Positions 49,935 to 57,928 of a stretch of DNA of 64,000 bases are shown one piece after another. The stretch is from positions 744,001-808,000 of the forward strand of contig CBDHCC010000001.1 in assembly GCA_965261015.1 (NCBI GenBank), given 5' to 3'. The notes beneath the pieces are model-generated. The model saw nothing but the letters and a program-made list of their open reading frames with translations, did not search any database and was not told where the DNA came from. The position numbers and the translations under genes are program-made. The DNA is from CBDHCC01 sp965261015 (lineage in GTDB: Bacteria; Pseudomonadota; Alphaproteobacteria; Sphingomonadales; Sphingomonadaceae). Position 1 is the stretch's first letter, and every line of letters starts with the position of its first letter.

Positions 49935-49961
49935 TTGACAAAACCATCCGATCGCGTTAGA
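49935..49961 (+). promoter_or_regulatory. GTA structural-operon promoter, sharing motif with the lysis promoter
   Basis: TTGACA at 49935-49940 within CCTTGACAAAACCA (also at 47025). The -10 is GTTAGA or TTAGAC near 49956-49962 with a short spacer of 15-16. Leader of about 70 bases follows, with a GAGGC-TTC-GCCTC hairpin (49988-50000) and a run of ten C (50011-50020). Confidence 0.65.
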
Positions 49962-50038
49962 CCAGCTTCATCGGACACAGGTGATTCGAGGCTTCGCCTC
50001 TCACCATCTTCCCCCCCCCCAAATGGAAGGACGGACCC

Positions 50039-50536
50039 ATGGATCCCAGCGATGGCGTGATGCGCCGTCTCGGCGGCGGCGCGATGATTTCGGCGTCGGC
50101 ATCGACCTTCACCGCCGCCAAGCAGCGGGTGTTCCTGGACACCCTGGCGCGGACCGCCAACGTGTCGCAGTCCCGCCGCGAGGCGGGGGCGAGCGAACGC
50201 CAGGTCTATCGTCTGCGCCGGCGCAACCCGGCCTTCCAGGCGGCGTGGCGCGACGCGCTGGCGGAAGCGTACGAGACGCTCGAATCGAAGCTGCTGGACC
50301 GGGCGATCAACGGCTATGCCAAGCCGATCGTGCGGAACGGCGAGCACGCGGGCGACGTCCACGAAACCGACAGCGGTCTGATGCTGCGGCTGCTGGCGCT
50401 GCATCGCCAGTCCGTGAAGGGGCCGCGTGCCCCCGCCGACGCGGCGGCCGCGCGCCGGGAGGTGGCGCGCCGGCTGGAGCTGATGGCCGAGCGCCTGGCC
50501 CAGCCGCCGGCCGCGCCGGCCCGGGACCCCGAATGA
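50039..50536 (+). CDS. Terminase small subunit (GTA gp1-like)
   Basis: 165 residues. A helix-turn-helix region reads FLDTLARTANVSQSRREAGA, SERQVYRLRRRNPAFQAAW, typical of terminase small subunits that bind DNA. The C-terminus is Ala- and Glu-rich. RBS GGAAGGA precedes ATG 50039. It overlaps the large subunit gene by four bases (ATGA). Phage-derived packaging component. Confidence 0.82.
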   Translation: MDPSDGVMRRLGGGAMISASASTFTAAKQRVFLDTLARTANVSQSRREAGASERQVYRLRRRNPAFQAAWRDALAEAYETLESKLLDRAINGYAKPIVRNGEHAGDVHETDSGLMLRLLALHRQSVKGPRAPADAAAARREVARRLELMAERLAQPPAAPARDPE

Positions 50537-51867
50537 CCTATCCGACCACCGGGCCAGAGCGCGTGGCCGACGAGTCGCGCGCCGCGCTGTTCGCGCGGCA
50601 GCCGGAGGCCGAGCGGCTGCGGCGACTGGAGCTGATGGACCCATCCGTGGCGGGCGAGCTGCCCTGGCACTGGGCGTTCTGGAGCCGGCCCTCGCAGCGG
50701 CCGCCCGACGGTTCCTGGCGCACCTGGCTGATCCTGGCCGGGCGCGGCTTTGGCAAGACGCGCGCCGGGGCGGAGTGGGTGCGCGGCGTGGCCGAGCACC
50801 AGCCCGCCGCCCGCATCGCGCTGGTCGCCGCCACCTATGCGGAGGCGCGGTCGGTGATGGTGGAGGGCGCGTCCGGCCTGCTGGCGGTCTGCCCACCGCA
50901 CGCACGCCCTCGCTTCGACAGCTCGCTGCGCCGGCTGGAATGGCCGAACGGCGCCACCGCCCACCTCTATTCCGCCGCCGAGCCGGAGGGTCTGCGCGGG
51001 CCGGAGCACAGCCACGCCTGGGCGGACGAGATCGGCAAGTGGCCGGCGGCGCACCTGGCCTGGGACCAGCTGGCCTTTACCCTGCGCGCCGGCCGGTCGC
51101 CGCGCGCGGTGGCGACCACCACGCCGCGCCCGGTGCCGCTGATCCGCCAGCTGGTCGCGGACGAGCACACCCGGATCACGCGCGGGTCGACCTGGGCCAA
51201 TCGCGGCCATCTGTCGCCCGACTTCCTGCGCGCCGTCGCCCGCCACCGCGGCACCGCCATCGGCCGGCAGGAACTCGACGGCGAGCTGATCGAAGAGCTG
51301 GCGGGGGCCTTCTGGACGCGCGCGGTGCTGGACCGGTCGCGCGCCGTGACGGTGGGGGAGGCGACCCGCATCGTGGTCGCGGTCGACCCGCCGGCCGGGA
51401 TCGGCGGAGACGCCTGCGGGATCGTCGTCGCCGCGCGCGATCGGGAGGGGCGCGCGGCCGTGCTGGCCGACGCGACCGTCTCTGGCCTGCCCCCGGCCGG
51501 CTGGGCGCGCGCCGCCATCGCCGCGGCCGAGCGCCACGGGGCCGGCACGATCCTGGCCGAGGCGAACCAGGGGGGCGAAATGGTGCGCTCCGTCCTGCGC
51601 ACGGCCGGCGCCACCCGCCCGATCCGCCTGGTGCACGCGACGACCGGCAAGGTCGCCCGGGCCGAACCGATCTCCGGCCTCTATGCCGACGGCCGCGTGC
51701 GCCACGCCGCGCCCATGCCGGAGCTGGAAGACCAGCTCTGCGGCCTGACCGCCGCGGGGTACGAGGGCCCCGGCCGCTCGCCCGACCGCGCCGACGCGCT
51801 GGTCTGGGCCTTGACCGACCTGCTGCTGTCCACGCGCGGCGAACCCAGCGTGCGCGTGCTGGGCTGA
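50533..51867 (+). CDS. Terminase large subunit (GTA gp2-like)
   Basis: 444 residues from ATG 50533. Packaging ATPase: LAGRGFGKTRAGAEW (Walker A, Lys75), HAWADEIGKW (Walker B, about residue 167), then nuclease motifs VAVDPPAGIGGDACG (about 280) and DRADALVWALTD (about 425). These match the RcGTA/phage TerL group. It fills preformed heads with DNA. No in-frame interruption. The long upstream open stretch is the terS gene in another frame. Confidence 0.95.
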   Translation: MTYPTTGPERVADESRAALFARQPEAERLRRLELMDPSVAGELPWHWAFWSRPSQRPPDGSWRTWLILAGRGFGKTRAGAEWVRGVAEHQPAARIALVAATYAEARSVMVEGASGLLAVCPPHARPRFDSSLRRLEWPNGATAHLYSAAEPEGLRGPEHSHAWADEIGKWPAAHLAWDQLAFTLRAGRSPRAVATTTPRPVPLIRQLVADEHTRITRGSTWANRGHLSPDFLRAVARHRGTAIGRQELDGELIEELAGAFWTRAVLDRSRAVTVGEATRIVVAVDPPAGIGGDACGIVVAARDREGRAAVLADATVSGLPPAGWARAAIAAAERHGAGTILAEANQGGEMVRSVLRTAGATRPIRLVHATTGKVARAEPISGLYADGRVRHAAPMPELEDQLCGLTAAGYEGPGRSPDRADALVWALTDLLLSTRGEPSVRVLG

Positions 51868-51912
51868 CCGGCCGAACCGGGCCGCGCCGACCGCTTTGAC
51901 GAAGGAACCGAC

Positions 51913-53034
51913 ATGAACCTGTTTGGCTGGACATTCTCCCGATCGGACGCCCGACCGCCGCTGGCGCGCGCGGGCCTGCGCTCCTTCGCCGCCGCCGGCG
52001 CGGCGGAGTGGACAGGCGAAGAGCTGGTGCGCGCCGCCTATCTCCGCAATCCGGTGGCCCAGCGCGCGGTGCGGCTGGTGGCCGAGGGCGTCGGGTCGTG
52101 CCCGCTGTCGGGGACCGACGAGCGGCTGGCGCGGCTGGTGACCACGCGCTCGGCGGGGCAGCCGCTGCTGGACACGGCGGCGTCGCACCTGCTGTTGCAC
52201 GGCAACGCCTATATCCAGCTGATCGCCGGTCCGGACGGCGGCCTGGCCGAGCTGTACGCGCTGCGCCCCGACCGGGTCACCGTGGAGGCCGACGCGCGGG
52301 GTTGGCCGGTCGCCTATCGCTACCGCGTCGGGTCGGCCGAGACCCGGCTGACGGCGGAGGACGGGGCGGGGCGCGCGCAGATCGCGCACATCCGGGGCTT
52401 CCACCCGCTGGACGACCATTACGGCCTGGGCTGCCTGGGGGCCGCGCAGGAAGCGGTCGCGGTCCACAACGCGGCCGCGCGCTGGAACCGCGCGCTGCTG
52501 GACAACGCCGCGCGGCCGTCCGGCGCCTTGGTCTATGACGGTGGCGAGGCGGGCGCGACCTTGTCCCCCGACCAGTTCGACCGCCTGCGCGACGAGCTGA
52601 CCGAGAGTTTCGCGGGGGCCACGAACGCCGGCCGACCGATGCTGCTGGACGGCGGCCTCTCCTGGCAGTCGATGGCGCTGTCCCCGGCGGAGATGGACTT
52701 CGTGGCGCTGAAGGCCGCGGCCGCGCGCGACATCGCGCTCGCCTTCGGGGTGCCGCCGCTGATGCTGGGGCTGCCCGGCGACAACACCTACGCCAATTAC
52801 GCGGAGGCGAACCGCGCCCTGTGGCGGCTGACCGTGCTGCCCCTGGCGGAGCGCATCCTGGCGGCGCTCGCCCAGGCGGTGGCCCCCTGGTGCCCGGACG
52901 CCCGCCTGACCGTCGACCGCGACCGGCTGCCGGCCCTGTCGGAGGATCGCGAGCGGCTGTGGGCGCGAGTCACCGCGGCCGACTTCCTGACCGACGCGGA
53001 AAAGCGCGCGCTGCTGGACGTGGTGCCCGCCTGA
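51913..53034 (+). CDS. Phage/GTA portal protein (gp3-like)
   Basis: 373 residues. HK97-type portal: ELVRAAYLRNPVAQRAVRLV, LLLHGNAYIQLIAGPDG, and AFGVPPLMLGLPGDNTYANY with ALWRLTVLPLAERIL are the conserved blocks. It forms the head vertex ring through which DNA enters. RBS AAGGAACCGAC before ATG; 45 bases after terL. Confidence 0.94.
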   Translation: MNLFGWTFSRSDARPPLARAGLRSFAAAGAAEWTGEELVRAAYLRNPVAQRAVRLVAEGVGSCPLSGTDERLARLVTTRSAGQPLLDTAASHLLLHGNAYIQLIAGPDGGLAELYALRPDRVTVEADARGWPVAYRYRVGSAETRLTAEDGAGRAQIAHIRGFHPLDDHYGLGCLGAAQEAVAVHNAAARWNRALLDNAARPSGALVYDGGEAGATLSPDQFDRLRDELTESFAGATNAGRPMLLDGGLSWQSMALSPAEMDFVALKAAAARDIALAFGVPPLMLGLPGDNTYANYAEANRALWRLTVLPLAERILAALAQAVAPWCPDARLTVDRDRLPALSEDRERLWARVTAADFLTDAEKRALLDVVPA

Positions 53035-53088
53035 AGCCCGCTCCCCTGGATGGGACAGAGCTTCGACAATCACCCCGAAGGAGTTCCG

Positions 53089-53400
53089 ATGACCGACCGC
53101 ACCGATCTTCTGGCCCGCCTGATGGCGCAGGGCCGCGCCCAGGGCGGCGACCTGGTGCTGATGCGCGCGCTCGTCGAGGACGCGGCGGAGGCCGGCGTCG
53201 CGCGCGCCCTCGGCCGGCTGGGCCTGGGCGACGAGCGCGCGGGCGGCGACCTGGCCGAGCTGCGCCAGCTATTGACCGCCTGGCGCGATGCCAAGCGCGC
53301 CGCGTGGAAGAGCGGCTGGGCGTGGCTGGGCCGTGGCCTGCTCGCCCTCTTGCTGCTCGGCCTGACGGTCCGGTTCGGCCTGACGGAACTGGCGAAGTGA
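53089..53400 (+). CDS. Small DUF6127-like GTA membrane protein
   Basis: 103 residues. An Ala/Leu-rich helix region (LVLMRALVEDAAEAGVARAL), then WAWLGRGLLALLLLGLTVRF, a C-terminal membrane segment. Same place as DUF6127 genes in sphingomonad GTA clusters, between portal and protease. Role unknown. RBS GAAGGAG before ATG 53089; stop overlaps the GTG of the protease. Confidence 0.65.
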   Translation: MTDRTDLLARLMAQGRAQGGDLVLMRALVEDAAEAGVARALGRLGLGDERAGGDLAELRQLLTAWRDAKRAAWKSGWAWLGRGLLALLLLGLTVRFGLTELAK

Positions 53401-53945
53401 CGGGCGGCATCCTGGCGAAGCCCCTCCCCTTCAGGGGAGGGGTTGGGGGTGGGGTGGTCGGGCGGGGGGCAACACGGCCCGACCTAGGAACACATCGACG
53501 CAGTCCCCACCCCAACCCCTTCCCTGAAGGGGAGGGGCTTGTCCGACCCGTCCGCTTCGCCGGCTACGCCGCGATCTTCGACACGGTCGATCGGGGCGGC
53601 GACGTGATCCGGCCCGGCGCGTTCGCCGGCGGCCCGCCCCGGCCGGTGCCGCTCTATTGGCAGCACGATCCCGCCCGCCCGGTCGGCGCGGTCGAGAGCC
53701 TGCGGGAGGACGCGCGCGGCCTGCGAGTCGTCGCCCGCGTGGACCAGCCCGACCTGGCCCGCGCGGTGGCGGCCGGCCGGCTGACGGGCCTGTCCTTTGG
53801 CTATCGGGTGCAAGCCGGCCGCCCGACCGACAGCGCGCGCGGTGGCCCCGGCCGCGAGCTGACCCGCCTGTCGCTGATCGAGGTCAGCCTGGTGGCCCAG
53901 CCGATGCAGCCGCTGGCCCGCGTGGTGGCGGTGGCCACCCCCTGA
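53397..53945 (+). CDS. HK97-type prohead protease (gp4-like) with in-frame repeat insertion
   Basis: 182 codons from GTG 53397, overlapping the stop of the previous gene (GTGA). After residue 7 comes a 41-codon insertion made by the inverted-repeat element 53418-53540, then the true domain: VRFAGYAAIFDTVDRGGDVI, PVPLYWQHDP (active-site His), SLREDARGLRVVARVDQ, and RLTGLSFGYRVQAG and RLSLIEVSLVAQPM (active-site Ser). The protease matures the scaffold and capsid. The inserted segment has low-complexity KPLPFRGGVGGGV and PHPNPFPEGEG. Whether translation starts at 53397 or downstream of the insert cannot be told; no good later start is evident. Confidence 0.85.
   Translation: MTGGILAKPLPFRGGVGGGVVGRGATRPDLGTHRRSPHPNPFPEGEGLVRPVRFAGYAAIFDTVDRGGDVIRPGAFAGGPPRPVPLYWQHDPARPVGAVESLREDARGLRVVARVDQPDLARAVAAGRLTGLSFGYRVQAGRPTDSARGGPGRELTRLSLIEVSLVAQPMQPLARVVAVATP
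53418..53540. repeat. 123-bp GC-rich inverted-repeat element
   Basis: Left arm 53418-53454 and right arm 53505-53540 are reverse complements over 36 of 37 bases, with one substitution and one extra base, each arm itself containing a small hairpin (CCCCTCCCCTTCAGGGGAGGGG). Between them are 50 bases. Total length 123 = 41 codons, so the coding frame is kept. Confidence 0.85.
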
Positions 53946-54025
53946 TCCCCTCCGCGATTCCGTCCGCGCGGCCGCCCGCCGCCGCGCGACCGACCTTCCC
54001 AACCCGTTCCCCCAAGGAGACGACG

Positions 54026-55210
54026 ATGACCACCGACACCTACGAAACCAAGATGGACCCGCTCGCCACCGCGTTCGATCCGGTCGCGATCGCCGCACCC
54101 GTCGCCATCGAACCCCCGGCGGTGGAGGCGGAGACCCCCGACCCCTTGGCCGAACTGCGCGATCAGGTGGCCCGGATGCGGCGCTGGATGGACGCCCACA
54201 CGGTCGCCGCCGCGCGCCCCGCGCTCTCCGGCGGAGCGCCCAGCGAGGCCAAGTCGCTGTTCGTCGAGCGCTATCTCAGGCGTGGCGACCGGCACGGCTT
54301 CGAGGCGAAGTCGCTCTCGCTCGGTGCCGGCTCGTCCGGCGGCTATGCGGTCCCGCGCGAGATCGACGAGACCATCGCGCGGACGCTGAAGTCGATCAGC
54401 CCGATCCGGTCCGTCGCCAACGTCGTCGCGGTCGGATCGTCCGGCTATCGCAAGCTGGTGGCCGTCGGCGGCGTGGAGTCGGGCTGGGTCGCCGACGGGC
54501 AGCCCCGGCCGGAAACCGCGACGCCGGTGTTCGAGGAGGTGGCCCCCCCGATGGGCGAGCTCTACGCCAATCCGGCGGCCACCCAGGCGATGCTGGACGA
54601 CGCGGCCTTCGACGTGGAGGGCTGGCTGGCCGACGAGATCGCCTATGAGTTCGCGGCGGCCGAGGGCCAGGCGTTCGTGATCGGCGACGGGGTCAACCGG
54701 CCGAAGGGCTTCCTGAAGGCGGAGACCTCCGACCTGCCCGACGACCGGCGCGGCTTTGGCCGGTTGCAGTTCGTGTCGTCCGGCACCGCGGGCGGGTTCG
54801 ACCCCGCCGCGCCGGCCGACGCCCTGTTCCGGCTGGTCGCGTCCCTGCGCTCGCCCTACCGCCAGGGTGCCGCCTGGGTGATGAACGCCAACACCCTGTC
54901 GCGCATCCGCACGATGAAGACCGCCGACGGCGCATTCCTGTGGCAGGCCGGGCTGGTGGCCGGACAGCCCGACACGCTGATGGGCTATCCGGTGGTGGAG
55001 GCGGAGGCGATGCCCGACATGGGCGACGGCCGCGACGCGATCGCCTTTGGCAATTTCCGCGAAGGCTATCTGATCGCCGAGCGGCAGGAAACCGCGATCC
55101 TGCGCGATCCCTTCACCAACAAGCCGTTCGTCCATTTCTACGCGACCAAGCGCGTGGGCGGACAGGTGGTGAACGCCGACGCCATCAAGCTGCTGCGCTT
55201 CGCGGCCTGA
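54026..55210 (+). CDS. Phage/GTA major capsid protein (HK97 fold, gp5-like)
   Basis: 394 residues from ATG 54026. N-terminal ~100 residues are a scaffold-like delta region (DQVARMRRWMDAHTVAAAR), then SLSLGAGSSGGYAVPREIDE begins the capsid core. KSISPIRSVANVVAVGSSGY, AFVIGDGVNRPKGFLK and AIAFGNFREGYLIAERQE and the C-terminal YATKRVGGQVVNADAIKLLR match the HK97 family. RBS AAGGAGACG precedes the ATG. Main shell protein. Confidence 0.94.
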   Translation: MTTDTYETKMDPLATAFDPVAIAAPVAIEPPAVEAETPDPLAELRDQVARMRRWMDAHTVAAARPALSGGAPSEAKSLFVERYLRRGDRHGFEAKSLSLGAGSSGGYAVPREIDETIARTLKSISPIRSVANVVAVGSSGYRKLVAVGGVESGWVADGQPRPETATPVFEEVAPPMGELYANPAATQAMLDDAAFDVEGWLADEIAYEFAAAEGQAFVIGDGVNRPKGFLKAETSDLPDDRRGFGRLQFVSSGTAGGFDPAAPADALFRLVASLRSPYRQGAAWVMNANTLSRIRTMKTADGAFLWQAGLVAGQPDTLMGYPVVEAEAMPDMGDGRDAIAFGNFREGYLIAERQETAILRDPFTNKPFVHFYATKRVGGQVVNADAIKLLRFAA

Positions 55211-55216
55211 CCGGCG

Positions 55217-55246
55217 CGCTCCCCTCCCTCGCCGGGGAGGGGAGCG
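55217..55246 (+). terminator. 12-bp hairpin after the capsid gene
   Basis: CGCTCCCCTCCC and GGGAGGGGAGCG (55217-55228, 55235-55246) form a perfect stem with a TCGCCG loop just after the capsid stop. No T-run follows. It could attenuate transcription or be a further copy of the GC palindrome family. Confidence 0.5.
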
Positions 55247-55273
55247 TCCTCCATCGTCCACAGGAGACCCCCC

Positions 55274-56518
55274 ATGCCCCCACTTCATTTCGCCGACCGG
55301 GTGCGCGTCGTCTGCCGCGACACGGGCGCGGGCGCGCTGGCGCTGGACGAGGCGATGCCCGGCCATCGCAGCTTCGCCGACGCGGCCGTGCCGCCGGGCG
55401 CGGCGTTCCACTACGCCATCGCCGGGATCGACGACGCGCGGCAATGGGAGGTGGGCGTGGGCGCGCTGGCCGACAGCGGCCGGTTGCTGCGCCAACCCAC
55501 CGCGTCGTCCGCCGGCGGCGCGCCCGTGGCCTTCGCGCCCGGCCGCAAGTCGGTGGCCCTGACGGTGGGCGCGGGCTGGTACGCCGGCCAGGGCGCGCGG
55601 TCGATCGGCGACATCGCCGGCCTGTCGGACGCGCTCGCCGGCAAGCAGCCCGCCGGCGACTACGCGCCCGCCGCCCACGACCACCCGCACCTGCCGCTGG
55701 CCGGCGGCATCCTGTCCGGACCGCTGGCGATCGCCGGCGTGGGCGGAAGCGGGGGGGCGCCGCGTTCCGCGCTCGACGTGCGCGGCTATCTGACCGGAGG
55801 GCTTGGGGCCCTGGCGCTCAATTCCACCCTCGACTGGAGCGCGCCGACCGTGGCGCGCGCGGGGATGGGGGAGGCGGCGTTGCGCGGGTCCGCCCCGAAC
55901 GGACCGGGCGGCACCGCCTTTTATTATTCGCTCACCTTCGAACAGGGCGGCACGTTCGACGGGTCCGGGCCGATCACCCAGCTGGCGATCCCGCGCACCG
56001 CGTCCGGCGGGGCCAAGGTCTATTACCGGCTGGGGGCCAGCCGCACGGCGATGGAGCCGTGGCGGACCTTCCTGGTCGAGGACGGGTCGGGCCGCTTCGC
56101 CTCCGACAAGGACAATGTGAACGCGCTGGGATCGCCGTCGACGCGCTTCACACAGCTCTATGCGGCGAACGGCGCGATCTCGACCTCCGACTCGCGCGAC
56201 AAAGCCGACATCGGCGCGCTGCCCGACGCCTGGCTGGACGCGTGGGACGCGGTCGATTGGCGGCGCTTTCGGATGGGCGGGGGCCGACGGTGGCACGCCG
56301 GGCTGGTGGCGCAGGCGGTGCGCGACGCCTTCGCCGCGCGCGACCTGGACGCGCGCGCCCTGGGCCTGCTGTGCCACGACGACTGGTCCGGCGAAGACGG
56401 ATCGGGCGATCGGACCGACCGCTGGGGCCTGCGCTATGACGAGTGCTTCGCGCTCGAAGCCGCCGCCACGCGCCGCCGATTGGCCCGGCTCGAGGCGCGG
56501 CTGGAGGTGCCCGCGTGA
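55274..56518 (+). CDS. Tail fibre-like protein with C-terminal S74 self-cleaving chaperone
   Basis: 414 residues. N-terminal ~100 residues form a beta domain (HFADRVRVVCRDTGAGALAL); the middle has a repeated AAHDHPHLPLAGGILSG pattern seen in phage fibres and YYSLTFEQGGTFDGSGPI. The C-terminus is an intramolecular chaperone of family S74: ISTSDSRDKADIGAL (Ser-Asp...Lys pair), WDAVDWRRFRM, GLVAQAVRDAFAARDLDARA and RWGLRYDECFALEAAATRRRLA. After trimerisation it would cut itself at the serine. It sits between capsid and connector rather than with the tail genes. Confidence 0.8.
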   Translation: MPPLHFADRVRVVCRDTGAGALALDEAMPGHRSFADAAVPPGAAFHYAIAGIDDARQWEVGVGALADSGRLLRQPTASSAGGAPVAFAPGRKSVALTVGAGWYAGQGARSIGDIAGLSDALAGKQPAGDYAPAAHDHPHLPLAGGILSGPLAIAGVGGSGGAPRSALDVRGYLTGGLGALALNSTLDWSAPTVARAGMGEAALRGSAPNGPGGTAFYYSLTFEQGGTFDGSGPITQLAIPRTASGGAKVYYRLGASRTAMEPWRTFLVEDGSGRFASDKDNVNALGSPSTRFTQLYAANGAISTSDSRDKADIGALPDAWLDAWDAVDWRRFRMGGGRRWHAGLVAQAVRDAFAARDLDARALGLLCHDDWSGEDGSGDRTDRWGLRYDECFALEAAATRRRLARLEARLEVPA

Positions 56519-56664
56519 CCGGCGGGGCATTGGGCGCGGACGCCCTCTCCGCGCCCGCCCCGGCCGCCTCCACCCTGGTGCCGCCGAACGCGGAGACGGC
56601 GCGGCCGGACCGTCGCCTGATCGCCGGGACCGTCACGCCCACGACCCTAATCCACCGACCCTGA
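56515..56664 (+). CDS. Possible small protein, 49 residues
   Basis: GTG 56515 overlaps the preceding stop (GTGA) and opens a 49-residue frame (TGGALGADALSAPAPAAS...) that ends before the RBS of the next gene. Coupled start is its only support; no family is recognised and it could be non-coding spacer. Confidence 0.25.
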   Translation: MTGGALGADALSAPAPAASTLVPPNAETARPDRRLIAGTVTPTTLIHRP

Positions 56665-56676
56665 AGGAGCGACCTT

Positions 56677-56958
56677 TTGAGCCTTTTCGCCAAGCACCCG
56701 GACGCGCGCGTCGTCCACCGCATCGACTGGTCCGGCCCCCTGTCGGACGCGCCGCCCCTCGCCGCCAGCGACTGGACGGTCCGGCCCGTCGCCGAGGGCG
56801 GCGTTCGCGTCGATGAGCATTCGTTCGACGCCGGCGCCACCGCCGCGACGCTGGCCGGCGGCACGGCCGGCATCAGCTATCGCGTGGCCAACCGGGTCGT
56901 CTTCGCCGACGGCACGACCGACGCGCGCACGCTGGTCGTCCGGGTGGACGCGCGATGA
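56677..56958 (+). CDS. Phage fibre-tail adaptor-like protein
   Basis: 93 residues from TTG 56677, with AAGGAG seven bases upstream, which decides the unusual start. LFAKHPDARVVHRIDWSGPL, ASDWTVRPVAEGGVRVDEHS, GGTAGISYRVANRVVFADG form a small Ig-like beta domain of the type found in phage fibre adaptors. Probably links fibre and head-tail junction. Overlaps the connector gene by four bases. Confidence 0.6.
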   Translation: MSLFAKHPDARVVHRIDWSGPLSDAPPLAASDWTVRPVAEGGVRVDEHSFDAGATAATLAGGTAGISYRVANRVVFADGTTDARTLVVRVDAR

Positions 56959-57521
56959 GGGCCGGGGTCCGCACCGCGCCGCCGCCGGTCGCCGCCGTGG
57001 CGCTGGCGGAGGCGCGCGACTGGCTGGGGCTGTCGACCAGCGCCGACGACGCGCGGCTGGCGCAGCTGCTGGCCGCCGCCACCGACCTGGCGGAGGCGCA
57101 TATCGGCCAGGCGCTGATCGCGCGCCGGGTGACGGAGCGGCTGCCGGCGGCCGGCGGCTGGCGCGCGCTGTCGACCGAACCGGTGGTGGCGATCGACGCG
57201 ATGGCAGCACTCGGCCCCGACGGGTCCCTGGCACTGGGGCCGGCGGAGTGGGCGATGGACATCGACCGGCACGGCACCGGCCATGTCCGCGTGCTGGACG
57301 CCGGCGGGGCGGATCGGGTGGAGGTGGCCTACGCGGCCGGACTGGCGGCCGACTGGACCGGGGTGCCCGAAGCGGTGCGCCACGGCATCCTGCGGGTCGC
57401 CGCCGACCTCTATCGAGCCCGCGACGCGGCCGAGCGGCCGACGGTGCCGTGCGAGTCCGCCCTGGCGCTGTGGCGGCCGTGGCGGCGCGCGACCCTGGGC
57501 GCGACGCGGAGGCGGGCGTGA
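56955..57521 (+). CDS. Head-tail connector (gp6-like)
   Basis: 188 residues. VALAEARDWLGLSTSADDARLAQLL and AEAHIGQALIARRVTERLPA are typical of the HK97 gp6-like head-completion family, and VPEAVRHGILRVAADLYRARDAA is the C-terminal helix. It forms a ring under the portal. Coupled by overlaps on both sides. Confidence 0.85.
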   Translation: MRAGVRTAPPPVAAVALAEARDWLGLSTSADDARLAQLLAAATDLAEAHIGQALIARRVTERLPAAGGWRALSTEPVVAIDAMAALGPDGSLALGPAEWAMDIDRHGTGHVRVLDAGGADRVEVAYAAGLAADWTGVPEAVRHGILRVAADLYRARDAAERPTVPCESALALWRPWRRATLGATRRRA

Positions 57522-57928
57522 GCGTCGCGGCCGCCAGCGCGCTGATGGCGGGGATCGCGCGCGCGATCGGGGCGCAGCCGACGCTCGCCGCAACGCTGCA
57601 GGCGGTGGCCGTCGACCGGGTGGAGCCGTCCGGCGCTCTGCCCGCCGTGACTCTGGCCGTCCTGTCGGACAGCGACTGGTCGACGAAGACGGAGCGCGGA
57701 CGCGAGGTGGTGGTCCGCCTGGCGGTTCACGATCGGCCGGGGGAGGGCGATCGCGCCCGCGCGCTGATGACCGCCGTGGCCGAGGCGCTGGCCGCCCCGC
57801 CGGCGCTGGCGGGGTGGCGGATCGTCAGCCTTGCGGAACGCGCACCCGGCGCGGCGTCGGCCCCGCGGCCCGCGTCGCAGCCGCTGGCCGAGTGGCGGGC
57901 GCGCCTGTTCCGTCTGCCGGAACCCTGA
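57518..57928 (+). CDS. DUF3168 head-tail/tail-completion protein
   Basis: 136 residues from GTG 57518 (GTGA overlap). ALPAVTLAVLSDSDWSTKTE, REVVVRLAVHDRPGEGDRAR and LAGWRIVSLAERA match DUF3168, a tail-completion protein of siphophages and GTAs. Its last ~35 codons overlap the minus-strand ORF at 57825-58427. Confidence 0.88.
   Translation: MSVAAASALMAGIARAIGAQPTLAATLQAVAVDRVEPSGALPAVTLAVLSDSDWSTKTERGREVVVRLAVHDRPGEGDRARALMTAVAEALAAPPALAGWRIVSLAERAPGAASAPRPASQPLAEWRARLFRLPEP

Noticed and set aside
50314..53073. 919-codon minus-strand frame through terminase and portal
   Set aside because: Opposite strand of three certain GTA genes, biased composition, no start context.
53801..56530. 909-codon minus-strand frame opposite capsid and fibre
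   Set aside because: Shadow of high-GC coding on the plus strand; no recognisable motif.
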